From Zasmidium citrigriseum (Eukaryota; Ascomycota; Dothideomycetes; Mycosphaerellales; Mycosphaerellaceae), in NCBI GenBank assembly GCA_002786025.1, contig NHNW01000037.1:62001-126000 (forward strand): 64,000 bases of DNA, written 5' to 3'. The position numbers and the translations under genes were made by a program. This document shows, one piece after another, positions 54,148 to 64,000 of this stretch; position 1 is the stretch's first letter; each line of letters starts with the position of its first letter. Under the pieces are notes generated by a model. The model did not search any database. It was not told the origin of the DNA and worked only from the letters and a program-made list of their open reading frames with translations.

Positions 54148-54901
54148 AACTACGTGTCACGATATGAAGGACGATTTTCCATCAATTTCGGCGTGTGGAC
54201 GTTGCGTTCTGCGTGTAAGTCCGCCCGTTGTCCTCCGAATGTTTCACGCATCATAACGCTGAAAGTTTCCATTGTTTTCAATCGAAGCCGCCTCCCGCGT
54301 CTCCACGAGCTTTCAGAGCCCTCGAGCGAGATCATGTTCCTTGAATCTCTCGTTCAATCCACCCTCTTCAAAGGTCACCCCCACGTCCAAAATCGCTACA
54401 CTGCCTGTCTGCGTAAACGTCCTAGCAGAACCCGAATTTGTCCTTCGACACACTTCATGGACAGAAACTACCGGTCAAGATGGTCATGCCAGAGCACTCG
54501 ATGCATAACGTGCACTGGTTTAGGATGCATCAGTGTGCAATGCTGGACTGTGCTCCTTACGCCAAGCCGTTCTACTTCCTCATCCGGAACTTTCTTATTC
54601 AGTCAGCAGACACTCCGATGACAGTACCCTTGCGGTCCTACCTGGCTTGAGTTACCCAAAAAGGCAGTCGGATACAACTTTCAGCAGCACCTCACGATTC
54701 GCGACAGAGAATGGCAGGATGGAGACTTATTTGGCAACGATGAAATCACATGCTAGTGGACTTTCAAAAGTCTCCGAGCTGAACTTTATCTGCCGACGAC
54801 CTCATAAAAAGCGTTTGAACCTCTACTTGAGCATAGACCAACGAGGTCAGAGCAATACAACCACGATACGGCGCACCAACACTGCAAAATCGACCAAAAC
54901 A
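54148..54901. other. Intergenic region
   Basis: About 750 bp between FIP1 and the GST-like gene. The frame upstream of the GST ATG is open to 54533 but its sequence has no family character, so it is probably leader. Nothing else recognised. Confidence 0.45.
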
Positions 54902-55624
54902 ATGTCATCCTCAGCATCCAACAAAATGCGACTCTGGGTCCTCCCCTGGGGTCTCTACCCACGCCGAGTCACAATCTACCTGAAAGAAAAAGGCATCCTC
55001 GATCAGTTTGAGATCATGCCCGTCAACATCACGCTCGACGGAATGGAGCAAGTTCCCGACAAACCGCCTGGCTCAATGCCCATCCTCGAAGTCCGTCGTC
55101 CCTCGAGCCCCGGCGCCAACGATGGCGAGTACATATATCAGAGTACGGCGATTCTCGAATATCTTGAGGATATTTACGGCGAAGGGTCAGGAACGCCGAA
55201 TATGCGAGGTTCGACACCGATGGAAGTAGCGAGAGTCAGGGATATTATGAGTATCCTCAACGACACCAACGAAGCCTTCACAACCTACGCCCACAACGCC
55301 TCCTCCCTCTTCTCCACCCTCGAAAAGCAATCCCCCTCCGCGGCAGAATGGGGCAAAGACCGGATGCATAACCACCTCAAACTTCTTGACTCCCGTGCCC
55401 ACAGCCAAGGCCCTTGGTTGACTGGGACAGAAGGTCCGGGTCTTGTGGACTGCATGGCCATTGCAACGGTGCAGTTTGCTTGGTTTGTTTATGGGGTTGA
55501 TTTGAAGGTGGGGCATGAGAGTTTGAGGAGGTTGTGGGAGGGGATGAAGGGGAGGGAGAGTTGTGTTATGGAGGAGGTGCCGGGGTTTATTAGGGAGTTG
55601 GCGCCAGTTATGAGTGTCAGGTAG
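54902..55624 (+). CDS. Glutathione S-transferase-like protein
   Basis: Intronless from MSSSASNKMRLWVLPWGLYP; 240 residues. The N-terminal thioredoxin fold is shown by RLWVLPWGLYPRRVTIYLKE, then PPGSMPILEV with the cis-Pro and EYIYQSTAILEYLEDIYGEG containing the glutathione gamma-Glu-binding Q/E-S-x-A/T-I pair (YQSTAILEYLE). The C-terminal helical domain includes WLTGTEGPGLVDCMAIATVQ, the usual N-capping box with Asp. Substrates cannot be inferred; roles range from detoxification to secondary metabolism. The chosen ATG lies right before the fold; a longer frame upstream has no family match. Confidence 0.87.
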   Translation: MSSSASNKMRLWVLPWGLYPRRVTIYLKEKGILDQFEIMPVNITLDGMEQVPDKPPGSMPILEVRRPSSPGANDGEYIYQSTAILEYLEDIYGEGSGTPNMRGSTPMEVARVRDIMSILNDTNEAFTTYAHNASSLFSTLEKQSPSAAEWGKDRMHNHLKLLDSRAHSQGPWLTGTEGPGLVDCMAIATVQFAWFVYGVDLKVGHESLRRLWEGMKGRESCVMEEVPGFIRELAPVMSVR

Positions 55625-56060
55625 GGGAGGTGGGTTGATGGCATTCGCAGGATAGTTTGAAAGGAGCTTTATTTCGGTCTGATGACTATTGTGCCCCTCA
55701 AAGTGCTTGGAGTATAATGGTCAAGGCTTGAGGTCCTATACAACGAAAATGGCAGCAAGTTAGCGTGTGTCGTAGTGCTTTTCCATTTTCCAAAGTACTA
55801 GGTCTTGATACATTAGCTAGCAGAGTTTTCCGTGCTTCTCTCGCTCTCTAATCGATCTTGTTCGCCGTTTCATGCGAGCCGTTCGAGTGCTTCTACGCAG
55901 CTCTTCATCTCAATTTCCCTCGCCGTGAAAGTCCTTACTCTTTGCGCTTCTGTCGTTGTTGCTCTCTATTTCTGCCTTGCTGCACCAAGTCAGCTCGAAG
56001 ATGAAAATGGCGCGCACCTGTGCTCATCCCGCTACTCTATGCACCATGACCAGTAGCGCC
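55625..56060. other. Intergenic region between convergent genes
   Basis: About 435 bp between the GST-like gene and the end of the first DUF6604-like gene. Nothing recognised. Confidence 0.45.
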
Positions 56061-58877
56061 TTAGCTAACCCTTTTTCCACCTGCTTCCTTGCCTTCGTTC
56101 TCATCACTCCTCGCGCCGGTAAGAGAAGCACCCTTTCCTGCATCGGCTCCTGGAACCCCTTCTCTTTCCTCGCCGTCGACATGGCTGGCGCAGCCGCCCG
56201 CACCGCTGTTGCTTTCGCCCACTTTGATGCTTCCATCAGTGCCATCATCATTCCCAGAATCCATCATGTACAAAGGCAAGTTCACGCATCCCGGCTCCGC
56301 CGGCACGGCCCTGAGAGCGTCCAAGTCTTCCTTCGTCAAGCTTGGATGATAGAATGCCATCATCTTCCCCAAGCGAGCCACGCTCGTACCCGCGCGCTTG
56401 AAGCACTCTTCTTTCTCTGATTTCTCCGCCTTCAAAGTCTCGCTGGCTTGATACAGCATCGGAGCATTCGGCGCTGGATTGGCGTACCTGGTATTGGCTT
56501 TCTTGATAAGTTCGCCGCCGTGCTGCTTGATGTGCTCATTCATGAATTTGGCGGCTTTGCACAGCAAGGTTTCTGATAGGGGATTCGTCATCGCCCCATG
56601 CTTTGAAAGCTCCATGAAGATGAATAGGACGAACTCCCAAGGTCGGTAAGTGCAGCCCGGTTGCAGGGTGTCCCGGATCTTGCGAAGAATCTTATCACCT
56701 TGTGCAATGAAGGCCATCAAGTCCATGGTCAAGAGGAGTTCGCCTTGGCGGAAGCTGGTCTGGAACTCATTGAGGCGGTCCAAAGGGGTGAATGAGGGGC
56801 GCGTTGCTCTCCTTGTCTTGTCGTCAAGCCTTCGAGCTGCGAATTTGTCGAGTATGATCTGAAGTCTCTTCGCCGCGCAGGTCTTGACGGGTGCTTTGTT
56901 GTTTTGATTCGCTGCATCGTCGAGTTCGCAAAGAAGTTCGATTCCAAAGAACGGCTTTCCACGTTGCTCGAATTTGTTCACGACCCTCTCATGATCCCAT
57001 TTGCAGATTTCTCGTGTACTGTAACCAACAGCGGCGATATAAGCCTTGCCAAACTGTTCTGGGCTGCAGGTCGATGAGAACTCCGGCAACCACTGCCCGT
57101 CGGGCGAAAAAGAGGCAAGGACGGCTTCGAGCTCTGGCCAAGGCTCATCAAGAACTTTGAAGTGGTTCATGGCCTTGTACAGGTAACAGAGTGCCTGGAG
57201 CGAGAAGTTGGAGTTTGTAAGCATCTTAGCATTCTGCACCATGTTCTCCTCCAGCGCGAACAAAACGCCGCCTGCGTGGATTGGCAAGAAGCGCTCCAGG
57301 CCGCTCACGTACTTTGTCTTCAGCTCTTCGGATCTCAACTTGTCTTCTTCGTAGCGAGAAGAGCCGATTTCGCCGCGATTGAATTCGGGAGTCTTGAGTT
57401 TGAGTCTCTGGATAGCCTTTAGGGCTTTCTCCAAGTGCGGCTGTACAAATTGCTTGGAGGTGAGACCGTTGTCGCTGGCGAATCTGTCATTGACCTCGAC
57501 CATGATGTTGAATTGCTTCCAGGACCGCCGGAGAGAGTCTTCTATGACAGAGACACCGAATTTCGAGTCCTGGCCGATAATTTCGAGAACCTTCGCGTAG
57601 AGGTCGCAGGCGATGTTTACCCAGGTCCGCTCTCCGTGTTTCACAAGGCCTTCGAGAAAGTTATCTGTATACAAGTAGCTGGAATCCTTGGCAACACGGT
57701 CGATGACATCAACGTTGTCCAGCAGCACTTGCATAAGCTTGTGGTACTCGCGGGCCTGCTTCTCTCGAGCGGTCGGTGGCTCTTTCGTTATCCGGAATCC
57801 AGTATCAACAGCATATTGAACATTGCGGTAATGCCGCTGGAGACAATCCTGGAACACCTTGTTGATGGCCGCACCGGACGGGCAAAGCAACTCAACAATG
57901 TTAGCAGGGGCTTGCGATGGTGTCCCGCTTGGAGCATTTGCTTCGACAATGAACTTGACCGGCTCTTCTTCAAGTGAGATGAGGGTCAAGTCGAGGAAGG
58001 CTAGCAACTCGTCGTAAGTCTCCATCTCTGGATACAGACCAGAGAATTCGTCATCGGCGCATCGCAGCAACGCAAAGACAGTCTCGGTGACTTGGGAGGC
58101 GTAAATATCACTGACTTTGCCTTCCTTCCATTGCGCCCAGGTGGTCAAAGCCGACTTGCAGATGTCGGTGCAATCTTGAAGGTGACGATAAGCTGCCAAT
58201 CGCCTGTCATCGTCTTCCTTCAAGGTAATTCTGGTCTTTGAGAGGTCGACCTTTTCCGTGGAGCCATTGAGCGTGCTACCAGTGACCGTAGCCATGTCGA
58301 TCTGGTTGGCCTTATCCGTGTCATCGCAGCCAGATTCGTCCAGTTCCGTCGCGGTGTCGGCAGGGCCTTGCGCTGGCTGCGGTGGTGTTGGCCGGAATTT
58401 CAGAGTAATGGCATAATCATATGCGCCTTGGAGAACCAGCTCGACTTCGCGCAGAACGAGAATGAAGTGCTCATGAGAAATGTCGTCCTCAGATGGCGCA
58501 CCGTACTTTTCCGAGGATTCCGCGACATAGTCGAGGTGCACCTCCTCCCGGAGCTCAATCGCTTTCCGGAGCTTCTGGAGCATGCGTTTGGGTATTATGA
58601 TGGATTTGCCAGCTCGGATGAGGCTTGCAATCAGGCGAGCCAGAGCAGTAAACTCAGCTGTGCGCAGCTGCACTCGGGATCCTGCTGCCACCTTTTGGCG
58701 AGCGCGTTCGGTGCTGACTGCCGCTACAATGTTTCTGATGTCGGCATGTTTGTTGGCGATTCTCACAAGAGAGTCGGCGACCTCGTCAGTAAGCTTCTTG
58801 TATTTCTTCTCGCGGTCGCCGCCGCTCTTGATATGCCTGGCAGGCTTGGTCATGTTGCGATGAACGGACCGATCCAA
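56061..58877 (-). CDS. DUF6604-like protein, paralogue 1
   Basis: Intronless, 938 residues; MTKPARH eight codons later is an alternative start. The N-terminal half follows the pattern of the fungal DUF6604 domain (from memory): YKKLTDEVADSLVRIANKHA, a Leu-rich basic stretch, FTALARLIASLIRAGKSIII, AIELREEVHLDYVA, EHFILVLREVELVLQGAYDY, then RLAAYRHLQDCTDICKSALT and TWAQWKEGKVSDIYASQVTE. The middle contains REKQAREYHKLMQVLLDNVD and TWVNIACDLYAKVLEIIGQD, shared with paralogue 2. The C-terminus is Gly/Glu-rich and disordered. Function unknown; no catalytic motif seen. Same strand as the paralogue and 1.4 kb from its 3' end. Confidence 0.8.
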   Translation of the reverse strand: MDRSVHRNMTKPARHIKSGGDREKKYKKLTDEVADSLVRIANKHADIRNIVAAVSTERARQKVAAGSRVQLRTAEFTALARLIASLIRAGKSIIIPKRMLQKLRKAIELREEVHLDYVAESSEKYGAPSEDDISHEHFILVLREVELVLQGAYDYAITLKFRPTPPQPAQGPADTATELDESGCDDTDKANQIDMATVTGSTLNGSTEKVDLSKTRITLKEDDDRRLAAYRHLQDCTDICKSALTTWAQWKEGKVSDIYASQVTETVFALLRCADDEFSGLYPEMETYDELLAFLDLTLISLEEEPVKFIVEANAPSGTPSQAPANIVELLCPSGAAINKVFQDCLQRHYRNVQYAVDTGFRITKEPPTAREKQAREYHKLMQVLLDNVDVIDRVAKDSSYLYTDNFLEGLVKHGERTWVNIACDLYAKVLEIIGQDSKFGVSVIEDSLRRSWKQFNIMVEVNDRFASDNGLTSKQFVQPHLEKALKAIQRLKLKTPEFNRGEIGSSRYEEDKLRSEELKTKYVSGLERFLPIHAGGVLFALEENMVQNAKMLTNSNFSLQALCYLYKAMNHFKVLDEPWPELEAVLASFSPDGQWLPEFSSTCSPEQFGKAYIAAVGYSTREICKWDHERVVNKFEQRGKPFFGIELLCELDDAANQNNKAPVKTCAAKRLQIILDKFAARRLDDKTRRATRPSFTPLDRLNEFQTSFRQGELLLTMDLMAFIAQGDKILRKIRDTLQPGCTYRPWEFVLFIFMELSKHGAMTNPLSETLLCKAAKFMNEHIKQHGGELIKKANTRYANPAPNAPMLYQASETLKAEKSEKEECFKRAGTSVARLGKMMAFYHPSLTKEDLDALRAVPAEPGCVNLPLYMMDSGNDDGTDGSIKVGESNSGAGGCASHVDGEEREGVPGADAGKGASLTGARSDENEGKEAGGKRVS

Positions 58878-60321
58878 GTTCGAGTCCAGCAGATGTCGAT
58901 GTGGTTGCGATGTGGATGCAAAGGCGACTGCTTTCGTGTAAGGGAGAGGGCCTGTAGAGAAGTGGTTGGATTGAAGGCCTTGGTGTTGTCAAATCAAGGC
59001 ATGAAGAGCGAGAAGAAGCCCTCAAAGTTCTGCCACGCGGACAGGCCCAAACAGCGGCCCGCTGCGGCTAAGGCAGCGACTCTCGCTTGCGAGTGAATGA
59101 GTTCACGCAGGCTAGCACGATGCTATGAAGGTCGCAGATATTCGCAGCAGAGCATTTCCGCGGAGGCCATGTTCAATGCCGCCTCAGAAAGCCGATAGTC
59201 TGGTCTTGTCAGCGTTGTGCGCCTGCAGACTCCATGCAGGTGGATACCATGGGTGTGCTATACTTCAGCGTATAGAGAAAGGTAATGGAACGGATAGTAT
59301 AAGTCAGTTAAGGAGGAAAGATTCAAAGATCGCACAAGGCCGACTGGGTATGTACTTATGACGTTGCTGTGTTTGCTCCTCCACATTGCTCATGCAATGA
59401 TCAAAGTTGAGTGCAAACATATCGCCTTGTACACTGCGGATGGTGGCAGGATAGGACGATGTCGAGACGGGGGTTCTGCGGAAAGCCATCTCTGGCCTGG
59501 GGTACGAGAGAATCAAAAGGCGGCACTGCCATGATTCTCGGAGGAGGCAGGACTCGCAACTCGACTCGAAGAAGTGAGCGATAAAGAGAATCTAAGAGCA
59601 CAAAGGTGTAGATGGATGTGAAAGAAATCCAGCAGGACAAAGAGGTGACGTTGCAGGTCAGCCGCCAAGCCCGCCACATTAGTACGAATCCGAATACGAG
59701 GCAATATCTACGGGACGAGACGATATGGATGGCATTGAGGGGAAGGGACTGTCTATATGCCGATGGCAAGGACGATTCCCCAACATGTATTTACGAAAGC
59801 AAAGCTGCTGACCAACCTCCTTTCTCTAGGCCAAACATGTTCTTCTGCTCACAGGCTCCTTTTTATCCACACAATGTCTTAAAGGGGTAATTGCAATTCA
59901 ACATGTCTATCTTTGCTCGCCATCCTTCAAGTATCACACACTCTCTCTAATGACATCTATGCTGAAGACTTCTTCGTCGACCCAGACTCAATCACAATGT
60001 TCTGTATAACGCTTGGAACACTTACCTAGGATAGAAGCAAGAGGTCAAAGTTGACAAAGCACTTGGTACGAATTTCAAAGTGGAATAAGTGAGGCTAGCG
60101 GTCAAGGTGTCAACATAATTGAGATGATCGCACAAGAACGACGATGTGTGGCATAGCAGCTGTCGGTGCTTGCCATGTCGATAGCGTGAGAGCTGCGTCC
60201 GATGATGATTTGAGAGGCCTCAGATCGCTGTACAGAAGTCTCAGTGTGATGAATTGAAGCTGTGCTCTGGTTGCGATGTGGTAGCTCTCGCCAGGATCTT
60301 TCTGAAGCTCCATTCTCGGGT
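58878..60321. other. Intergenic region with a sequence block shared with 63.9 kb
   Basis: About 1.44 kb. The stretch at 59296-59358 resembles 63918-63991 (separate entries). No gene recognised in the remainder; short open frames have no coding character. Confidence 0.45.
59296..59358. repeat. Block upstream of DUF6604 paralogue 1, shared with paralogue 2 upstream region
   Basis: agtataagtcagttaag... ...caaggccgactgg...tgtactta aligns with agtataagttagtcaag... ...gaaggccggctgg...atactta at 63918-63991. It lies 419 bp upstream of the paralogue 1 ATG. Confidence 0.5.
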
Positions 60322-63300
60322 CTACTTTCCGCCCTTCTTCTTCTTCCCAGACTTTCTCTTCTTCTTCGCTTTGCCCGTATCCGCCATTCCATCACCCTGC
60401 TTATCATCCCCATCACCACTCTCGATGATGTTCTCGTGGCCTTCCTGCGCATTTTCAACCTCCTGACTCTTCTCTGCGTTGGCTGCTCCTGCACCATTCT
60501 TATCCTCTTCGCACTTCTTGCCGGTTTGGCCCTGTAAATTCTCCTCCCAGACTTCTGCCCCGCCAGCAGCCGGAAATCGTCCATCAGCATGACCCTCCAC
60601 CCATTGATCCTTCTCTCCAATTGCACCGCTGCCATTTGTCCCTTTGCCCCCGTTGACATCGCCTTGCTTCGGAGTTTCAGAGCTCGGCTCCTCCAAGATG
60701 CAACGAGGGACCTTCACACAGCCAAGCGCCGAATGCTCCATGTCGCACTCTTCCAGATCTCTCCTTGTGAGACGCGGGTTGTACAGCGCCATGATCTTGT
60801 CTGACCTCGAGACCATCGTTCCAGCGCGCTTGAGCTGCTCATCGAATGCCTCTCGCTGACTTCGCTCGGAGTCGCTGACCTCGTACAGTTTCTCTCTAGA
60901 TGCGCGGTCGCGGTCCTTGCATCCCTTCTCGCGAGCTTCTTTGGTATACTTGTCACCGTGCTCTGCAATGTATTTGTTCAGAATCTTAGCGCCTTTAGCA
61001 AGGAGGCTCTGTGAAGCAAGTCCCTCTCTTCCAACATAGCCGCCGAGATCACGCAGAAGAGAAAGGGCGAATTCTTTCGCGCTATAGTCGCTGTCCGGCT
61101 TCACGTGGTCTCGGATCTTGAGGATGAGTTCATCGATGTCGTTCAGAAATCCGGCCAAATCCATGCTCATGAGATCCTCGCCTTCGCTGAAGGACTTGTT
61201 GCACTCTTGCAGCAGCTCCAAGGGGCTGTAATCAAGACCATCTGACGTGGCAGTTTCCCGCTCAAGTTGACTTCTTTCGGTGGCAAGGCCGTGCAGAACG
61301 CGCTGGAGTTGCTTGCTGGATGAAACTTTCATGGTCTCTTCGGCGTCTAAAAGCTTGTGCATGAATTTCGCTCCATGAAAACGGTGGATCTTGTCGGGGT
61401 CGTGGAATACTCTGACTTGCTTTGCTCCTGTGCGTTCCTGATTGCGGATGGTAAGAAAACGCAAGCCGGTCGTCACGGTGTAGACCGCTGCAAATTGATC
61501 AAGCTTGCGTGTGGTAGCCATCTTCAGGAGCCATGGACCATCTGGAGAGTGTGATGAGGAGATCGTGTCCAGGTCCATCCACTCCTGGTGTACGATTCCA
61601 ATTCGACGTGCTGCGTTGTAAAGCAAGTAAGCGGCGTGGAACGTGAATCTGAAATTTGCGATCTTGGATGCCTTGACGAGCATGTCTAATTCGAGCTGGT
61701 ACCGTGTGCACCCCGCCAGTACGGGGAAGAAGCGCTCCAGACCAGTGGCATATTTGGCGCCTGATTTGTTGATCTCCTCCTCTTGCCGCTTGTAGTCAAG
61801 AGAGTTGAAGTCGCCGGCATTGAACTCAGGGGATATCATGTGGAGTCTCTTCGTCTCCCTGGCTGACTCGCGGTTCATGACAACACTTGCTGGTTTGATA
61901 CCTTGTGGAGCCGCTTCGTTAGGGCCTTCGGCTTCAAATTTCTTCTTGATCCGGCGCAGCTTGAGGTCTTGCTCTATGCACTTCTCGATAACCTGCACGC
62001 CGAAGCCTGGATCTTTCCCAGCAACGTCGAGTAGCTCTGCGTATATCTCACAAGCGACGTTGACCCACGTCTGCGATGATTGAAATACCAGACCTTTGAG
62101 GAATAGGTCGTCGGACTTCATCCCAGGGTCTTCGGCGTAGTGCAGGATGCCGTTCGCATTATCCAGCAGGAGGCTCACTAGCTTATGACTGTTGCGCCAT
62201 TCCTTCTCGCGGGCTGAGGGTGGTTCGACGGGTGATTTCGTCTTTCGCTTACTGTGGTCGGGCCGGTTGCGATCGAGCCTAGAGAGACACTCCTGGAATT
62301 TGGCGTTGATCTGAGCGCCAATTGGGCTGATCAACTCAACAAGATTCGCTGGAGCCGGTGAGCGAGCCGAGCCAGATGGCGCTTCTTCGCGGTTTGCGAT
62401 GTAAACCACTGCCTGCCCCGGGAATTCGACGATTTCGAACCCGAGAAACTTCAGGAGCTTGTCGTAGTTATCGAGATCTGGGTAGAGAACGCCGAATGTG
62501 TCGTCGGTACACTGCAGTAGTGCCATCGCAGCTTGGGTGGCCTGATTCGCCTGAAATTCGCTGATGCTCCCTTGGTCATACGCCTCCCAGGTGCTTCGGA
62601 TCTCCACTCGAATGTCATGCATGTCCTTGAGGTGACACCATGCGGCGAAGGTGCGGTCGAGCACTTCTTTGCTCGCCTTCACCGTAGCCTTTGAGAGATC
62701 GATCTGATTGGTGTTTCTGCCAGACGACTGAGAAGATTTCGCCCACTCTACCGATGTGGCAGATGGTGAGTAATGTGCATCGTCTTCGATGGGGTCCAGC
62801 GGCGCATCCAAGGTGGTGGCCTTGTCGCAGCCAGGCGTCACATAGGGCAGTGGATCCGGTCGCGAAATGGCTCTCGTAAAGTCGGCTTGCTCTCGAGCTT
62901 GGAGTGTATGAAATGCTTTCGTCAAAGCTCTCTCGACGCCCTCCACCGCCTCAATGAAGTACTTGTGGCTATGATCCGACTCCGTGAGAGAGCCTTGTGC
63001 TGCAATCGACCGTACAGCATAGCCCTCGTGCACCTCACTTCGTAGCCGTATGACTTTCTGCGCAATGCGAATAATGTGCCAGGAGAATGTGAAGTAACAA
63101 AGCGGATCCTCAGCGGCCATTCGTACCGCCTCAGCCAGCGGAAGGTATTCGCTTGGGCGGAGTTCGATGTCGATTTTGCCCTTGGCCACTTGCTGGCGGG
63201 CCTGCGGACTTCTGAGCGCCTGCACAAGATGAGTGATATCCGTACAGGTGTTGGCGACGTTCACTAGCAGGTCGGAAAGCTCGTCGGTCGCCTGCTTGTA

Positions 63301-63327
63301 CCGCTCGCGGAGGGATCCGATAGCCAT
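60322..63327 (-). CDS. DUF6604-like protein, paralogue 2
   Basis: Intronless, 1001 residues. Colinear with paralogue 1: RYKQATDELSDLLVNVANTC, EYLPLAEAVRMAAEDPLCYF, QKVIRLRSEVHEGYAV, HKYFIEAVEGVERALTKAFH, FAAWCHLKDMHDIRVEIRST, SQTWVNVACEIYAELLDVAG, KYATGLERFFPVLAGCTRYQ. Both share NQIDLSKATV/VDLSKTRITL near the middle. The C-terminus is acidic then strongly Lys-rich (KAKKKRKSGKKKKGGK), a possible nuclear or nucleolar signal. Function unknown. Divergence between the two copies is large, so the duplication is old. Confidence 0.8.
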   Translation of the reverse strand: MAIGSLRERYKQATDELSDLLVNVANTCTDITHLVQALRSPQARQQVAKGKIDIELRPSEYLPLAEAVRMAAEDPLCYFTFSWHIIRIAQKVIRLRSEVHEGYAVRSIAAQGSLTESDHSHKYFIEAVEGVERALTKAFHTLQAREQADFTRAISRPDPLPYVTPGCDKATTLDAPLDPIEDDAHYSPSATSVEWAKSSQSSGRNTNQIDLSKATVKASKEVLDRTFAAWCHLKDMHDIRVEIRSTWEAYDQGSISEFQANQATQAAMALLQCTDDTFGVLYPDLDNYDKLLKFLGFEIVEFPGQAVVYIANREEAPSGSARSPAPANLVELISPIGAQINAKFQECLSRLDRNRPDHSKRKTKSPVEPPSAREKEWRNSHKLVSLLLDNANGILHYAEDPGMKSDDLFLKGLVFQSSQTWVNVACEIYAELLDVAGKDPGFGVQVIEKCIEQDLKLRRIKKKFEAEGPNEAAPQGIKPASVVMNRESARETKRLHMISPEFNAGDFNSLDYKRQEEEINKSGAKYATGLERFFPVLAGCTRYQLELDMLVKASKIANFRFTFHAAYLLYNAARRIGIVHQEWMDLDTISSSHSPDGPWLLKMATTRKLDQFAAVYTVTTGLRFLTIRNQERTGAKQVRVFHDPDKIHRFHGAKFMHKLLDAEETMKVSSSKQLQRVLHGLATERSQLERETATSDGLDYSPLELLQECNKSFSEGEDLMSMDLAGFLNDIDELILKIRDHVKPDSDYSAKEFALSLLRDLGGYVGREGLASQSLLAKGAKILNKYIAEHGDKYTKEAREKGCKDRDRASREKLYEVSDSERSQREAFDEQLKRAGTMVSRSDKIMALYNPRLTRRDLEECDMEHSALGCVKVPRCILEEPSSETPKQGDVNGGKGTNGSGAIGEKDQWVEGHADGRFPAAGGAEVWEENLQGQTGKKCEEDKNGAGAANAEKSQEVENAQEGHENIIESGDGDDKQGDGMADTGKAKKKRKSGKKKKGGK

Positions 63328-64000
63328 GGTGATCAGAGGTGTGATGAGCCCACAGAGCGTACTGACTGTATGTGTCGAAGCTGTAACTGTGCTTGCGGCA
63401 ACCTTGCAAACGGCTAGACAACAGTGGCTGGCTGGTGCGAAGCCTGTGGCGAGCGAGGGGTCGGGGTGTGACGAGGCGGCGAGGCGAGCTCCAGGCGTGC
63501 TGAGGTAGAACTGCCAATCTAGGCGCTGTTACCTTCGCTGCTCCTCTTCGGGCAGCAGGATATGAAAGCGACAGTACTTGACAGTCTGGATGTTTGAAGG
63601 TCGAGATGACGGCGGAGGAAGCTGTCGCAAGATGAGAAGCGGGCGGGAAACGAGCTGGAAGACCTGCAAGCTCGGACCGGAAAAATGACGGCCCGCTGTC
63701 GGGTAAGGCATCCATGCTTGCTGGAAAGTGAATGACTCCAAGCACACTCGAAGTGCCCTAAGAACTTCGTAGGTACGTTCTGGCCCATGGCTCAAAGAAT
63801 ACTGTTTTCCAAGGCCGTGAGGCTATTCTCGTCAGCTTTAAATCTTCTCAAGGCAGAAAAGGGAACATTATGGAGCTCATCGATGCTGTGGCGTATATAA
63901 GAAGGCGAGAAAGGGGCAGTATAAGTTAGTCAAGAAAAAGGGAACTCAACAACGAGCGAGAGGCCACGAAGGCCGGCTGGCCATATACTTAAGCCGTATA
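63328..64000. other. Upstream region of DUF6604 paralogue 2, to the window edge
   Basis: No gene seen. Sequence near 63682-63720 (cggcccgctgtcgggtaaggca) resembles 59050-59080 upstream of paralogue 1, and 63918-63991 is the second copy of the shared block. Confidence 0.45.
63918..63991. repeat. Block upstream of DUF6604 paralogue 2
   Basis: Partner of 59296-59358, 591 bp upstream of the paralogue 2 ATG and same orientation relative to the gene. It differs by several substitutions and small indels. Confidence 0.5.

Noticed and set aside
55832..56056. 75-codon plus-strand open frame after the GST-like gene
   Set aside because: Low-complexity Ser/Leu translation without motifs; likely 3' UTR or spacer.
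1..64000. tRNA, rRNA, CRISPR arrays, intact transposons
   Set aside because: No cloverleaf with a GTTCRANNC arm outside coding sequence, no regularly spaced repeat-spacer array, and no transposase, reverse transcriptase or integrase text was seen in any frame.

Overview
The window is nuclear DNA of a filamentous ascomycete (Pezizomycotina, most likely a Dothideomycete). The evidence is short spliceosomal introns (about 45-80 bp, GTRNGT...CTRAC...YAG), compact intergenic spacers, and recognisable fungal orthologues: TYW1, the mitochondrial-fission adaptor MDV1, chorismate mutase ARO7, the vacuolar tethering subunit VPS11/PEP5 and the polyadenylation factor FIP1. It also carries a fungal NACHT-type NLR, DUF6604-like proteins and a repeat-rich cell-wall protein. 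Class is inferred from gene style; no marker fixes the species. Exon boundaries below were read by eye from splice motifs and reading-frame continuity.

Layout. 0-7.4 kb: the 5' part of a conserved secreted protein (minus), then a large cell-surface glycoprotein with a 37-residue tandem repeat whose C-terminal domain carries three in-frame stop codons. 8-13.3 kb: an accessory metabolic group on the plus strand (HSL-type esterase, MFS transporter, D-2-hydroxyacid dehydrogenase). 13.3-17 kb: a decayed BTB gene, diverged intron-like repeats, an unknown 351-aa protein and a 62-bp minisatellite. 17-24.3 kb: a disordered protein split by one TAG, a PQ-loop membrane protein divergent from TYW1, and a small hydrophobic two-exon gene. 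25-36.2 kb: a BTB protein and an array of F-box-like paralogues (five intact, one broken), interrupted by an orphan four-exon gene and a secreted subtilisin.

36.6-40.5 kb: a housekeeping block (MDV1/ARO7 divergent pair, a small membrane protein). 40.8-46.6 kb: an NLR locus with a decayed ORF lacking any start codon, flanked by a diverged direct repeat. 46.9-55.6 kb: DDHD phospholipase, VPS11/FIP1 divergent pair, glutathione-transferase-like protein. 56-63.3 kb: two tandem DUF6604-like paralogues with a related sequence block upstream of each.

Housekeeping genes sit as divergent or convergent pairs with 100-320 bp spacers. Lineage-specific material (surface protein, F-box-like array, NLR, DUF6604 pair) lies in expanded blocks with larger spacers, duplications and broken copies. 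The most promising leads are the F-box-like array, the NLR locus with its flanking repeat, the interrupted surface glycoprotein and the intron-like repeats at 14.2-15.1 kb.
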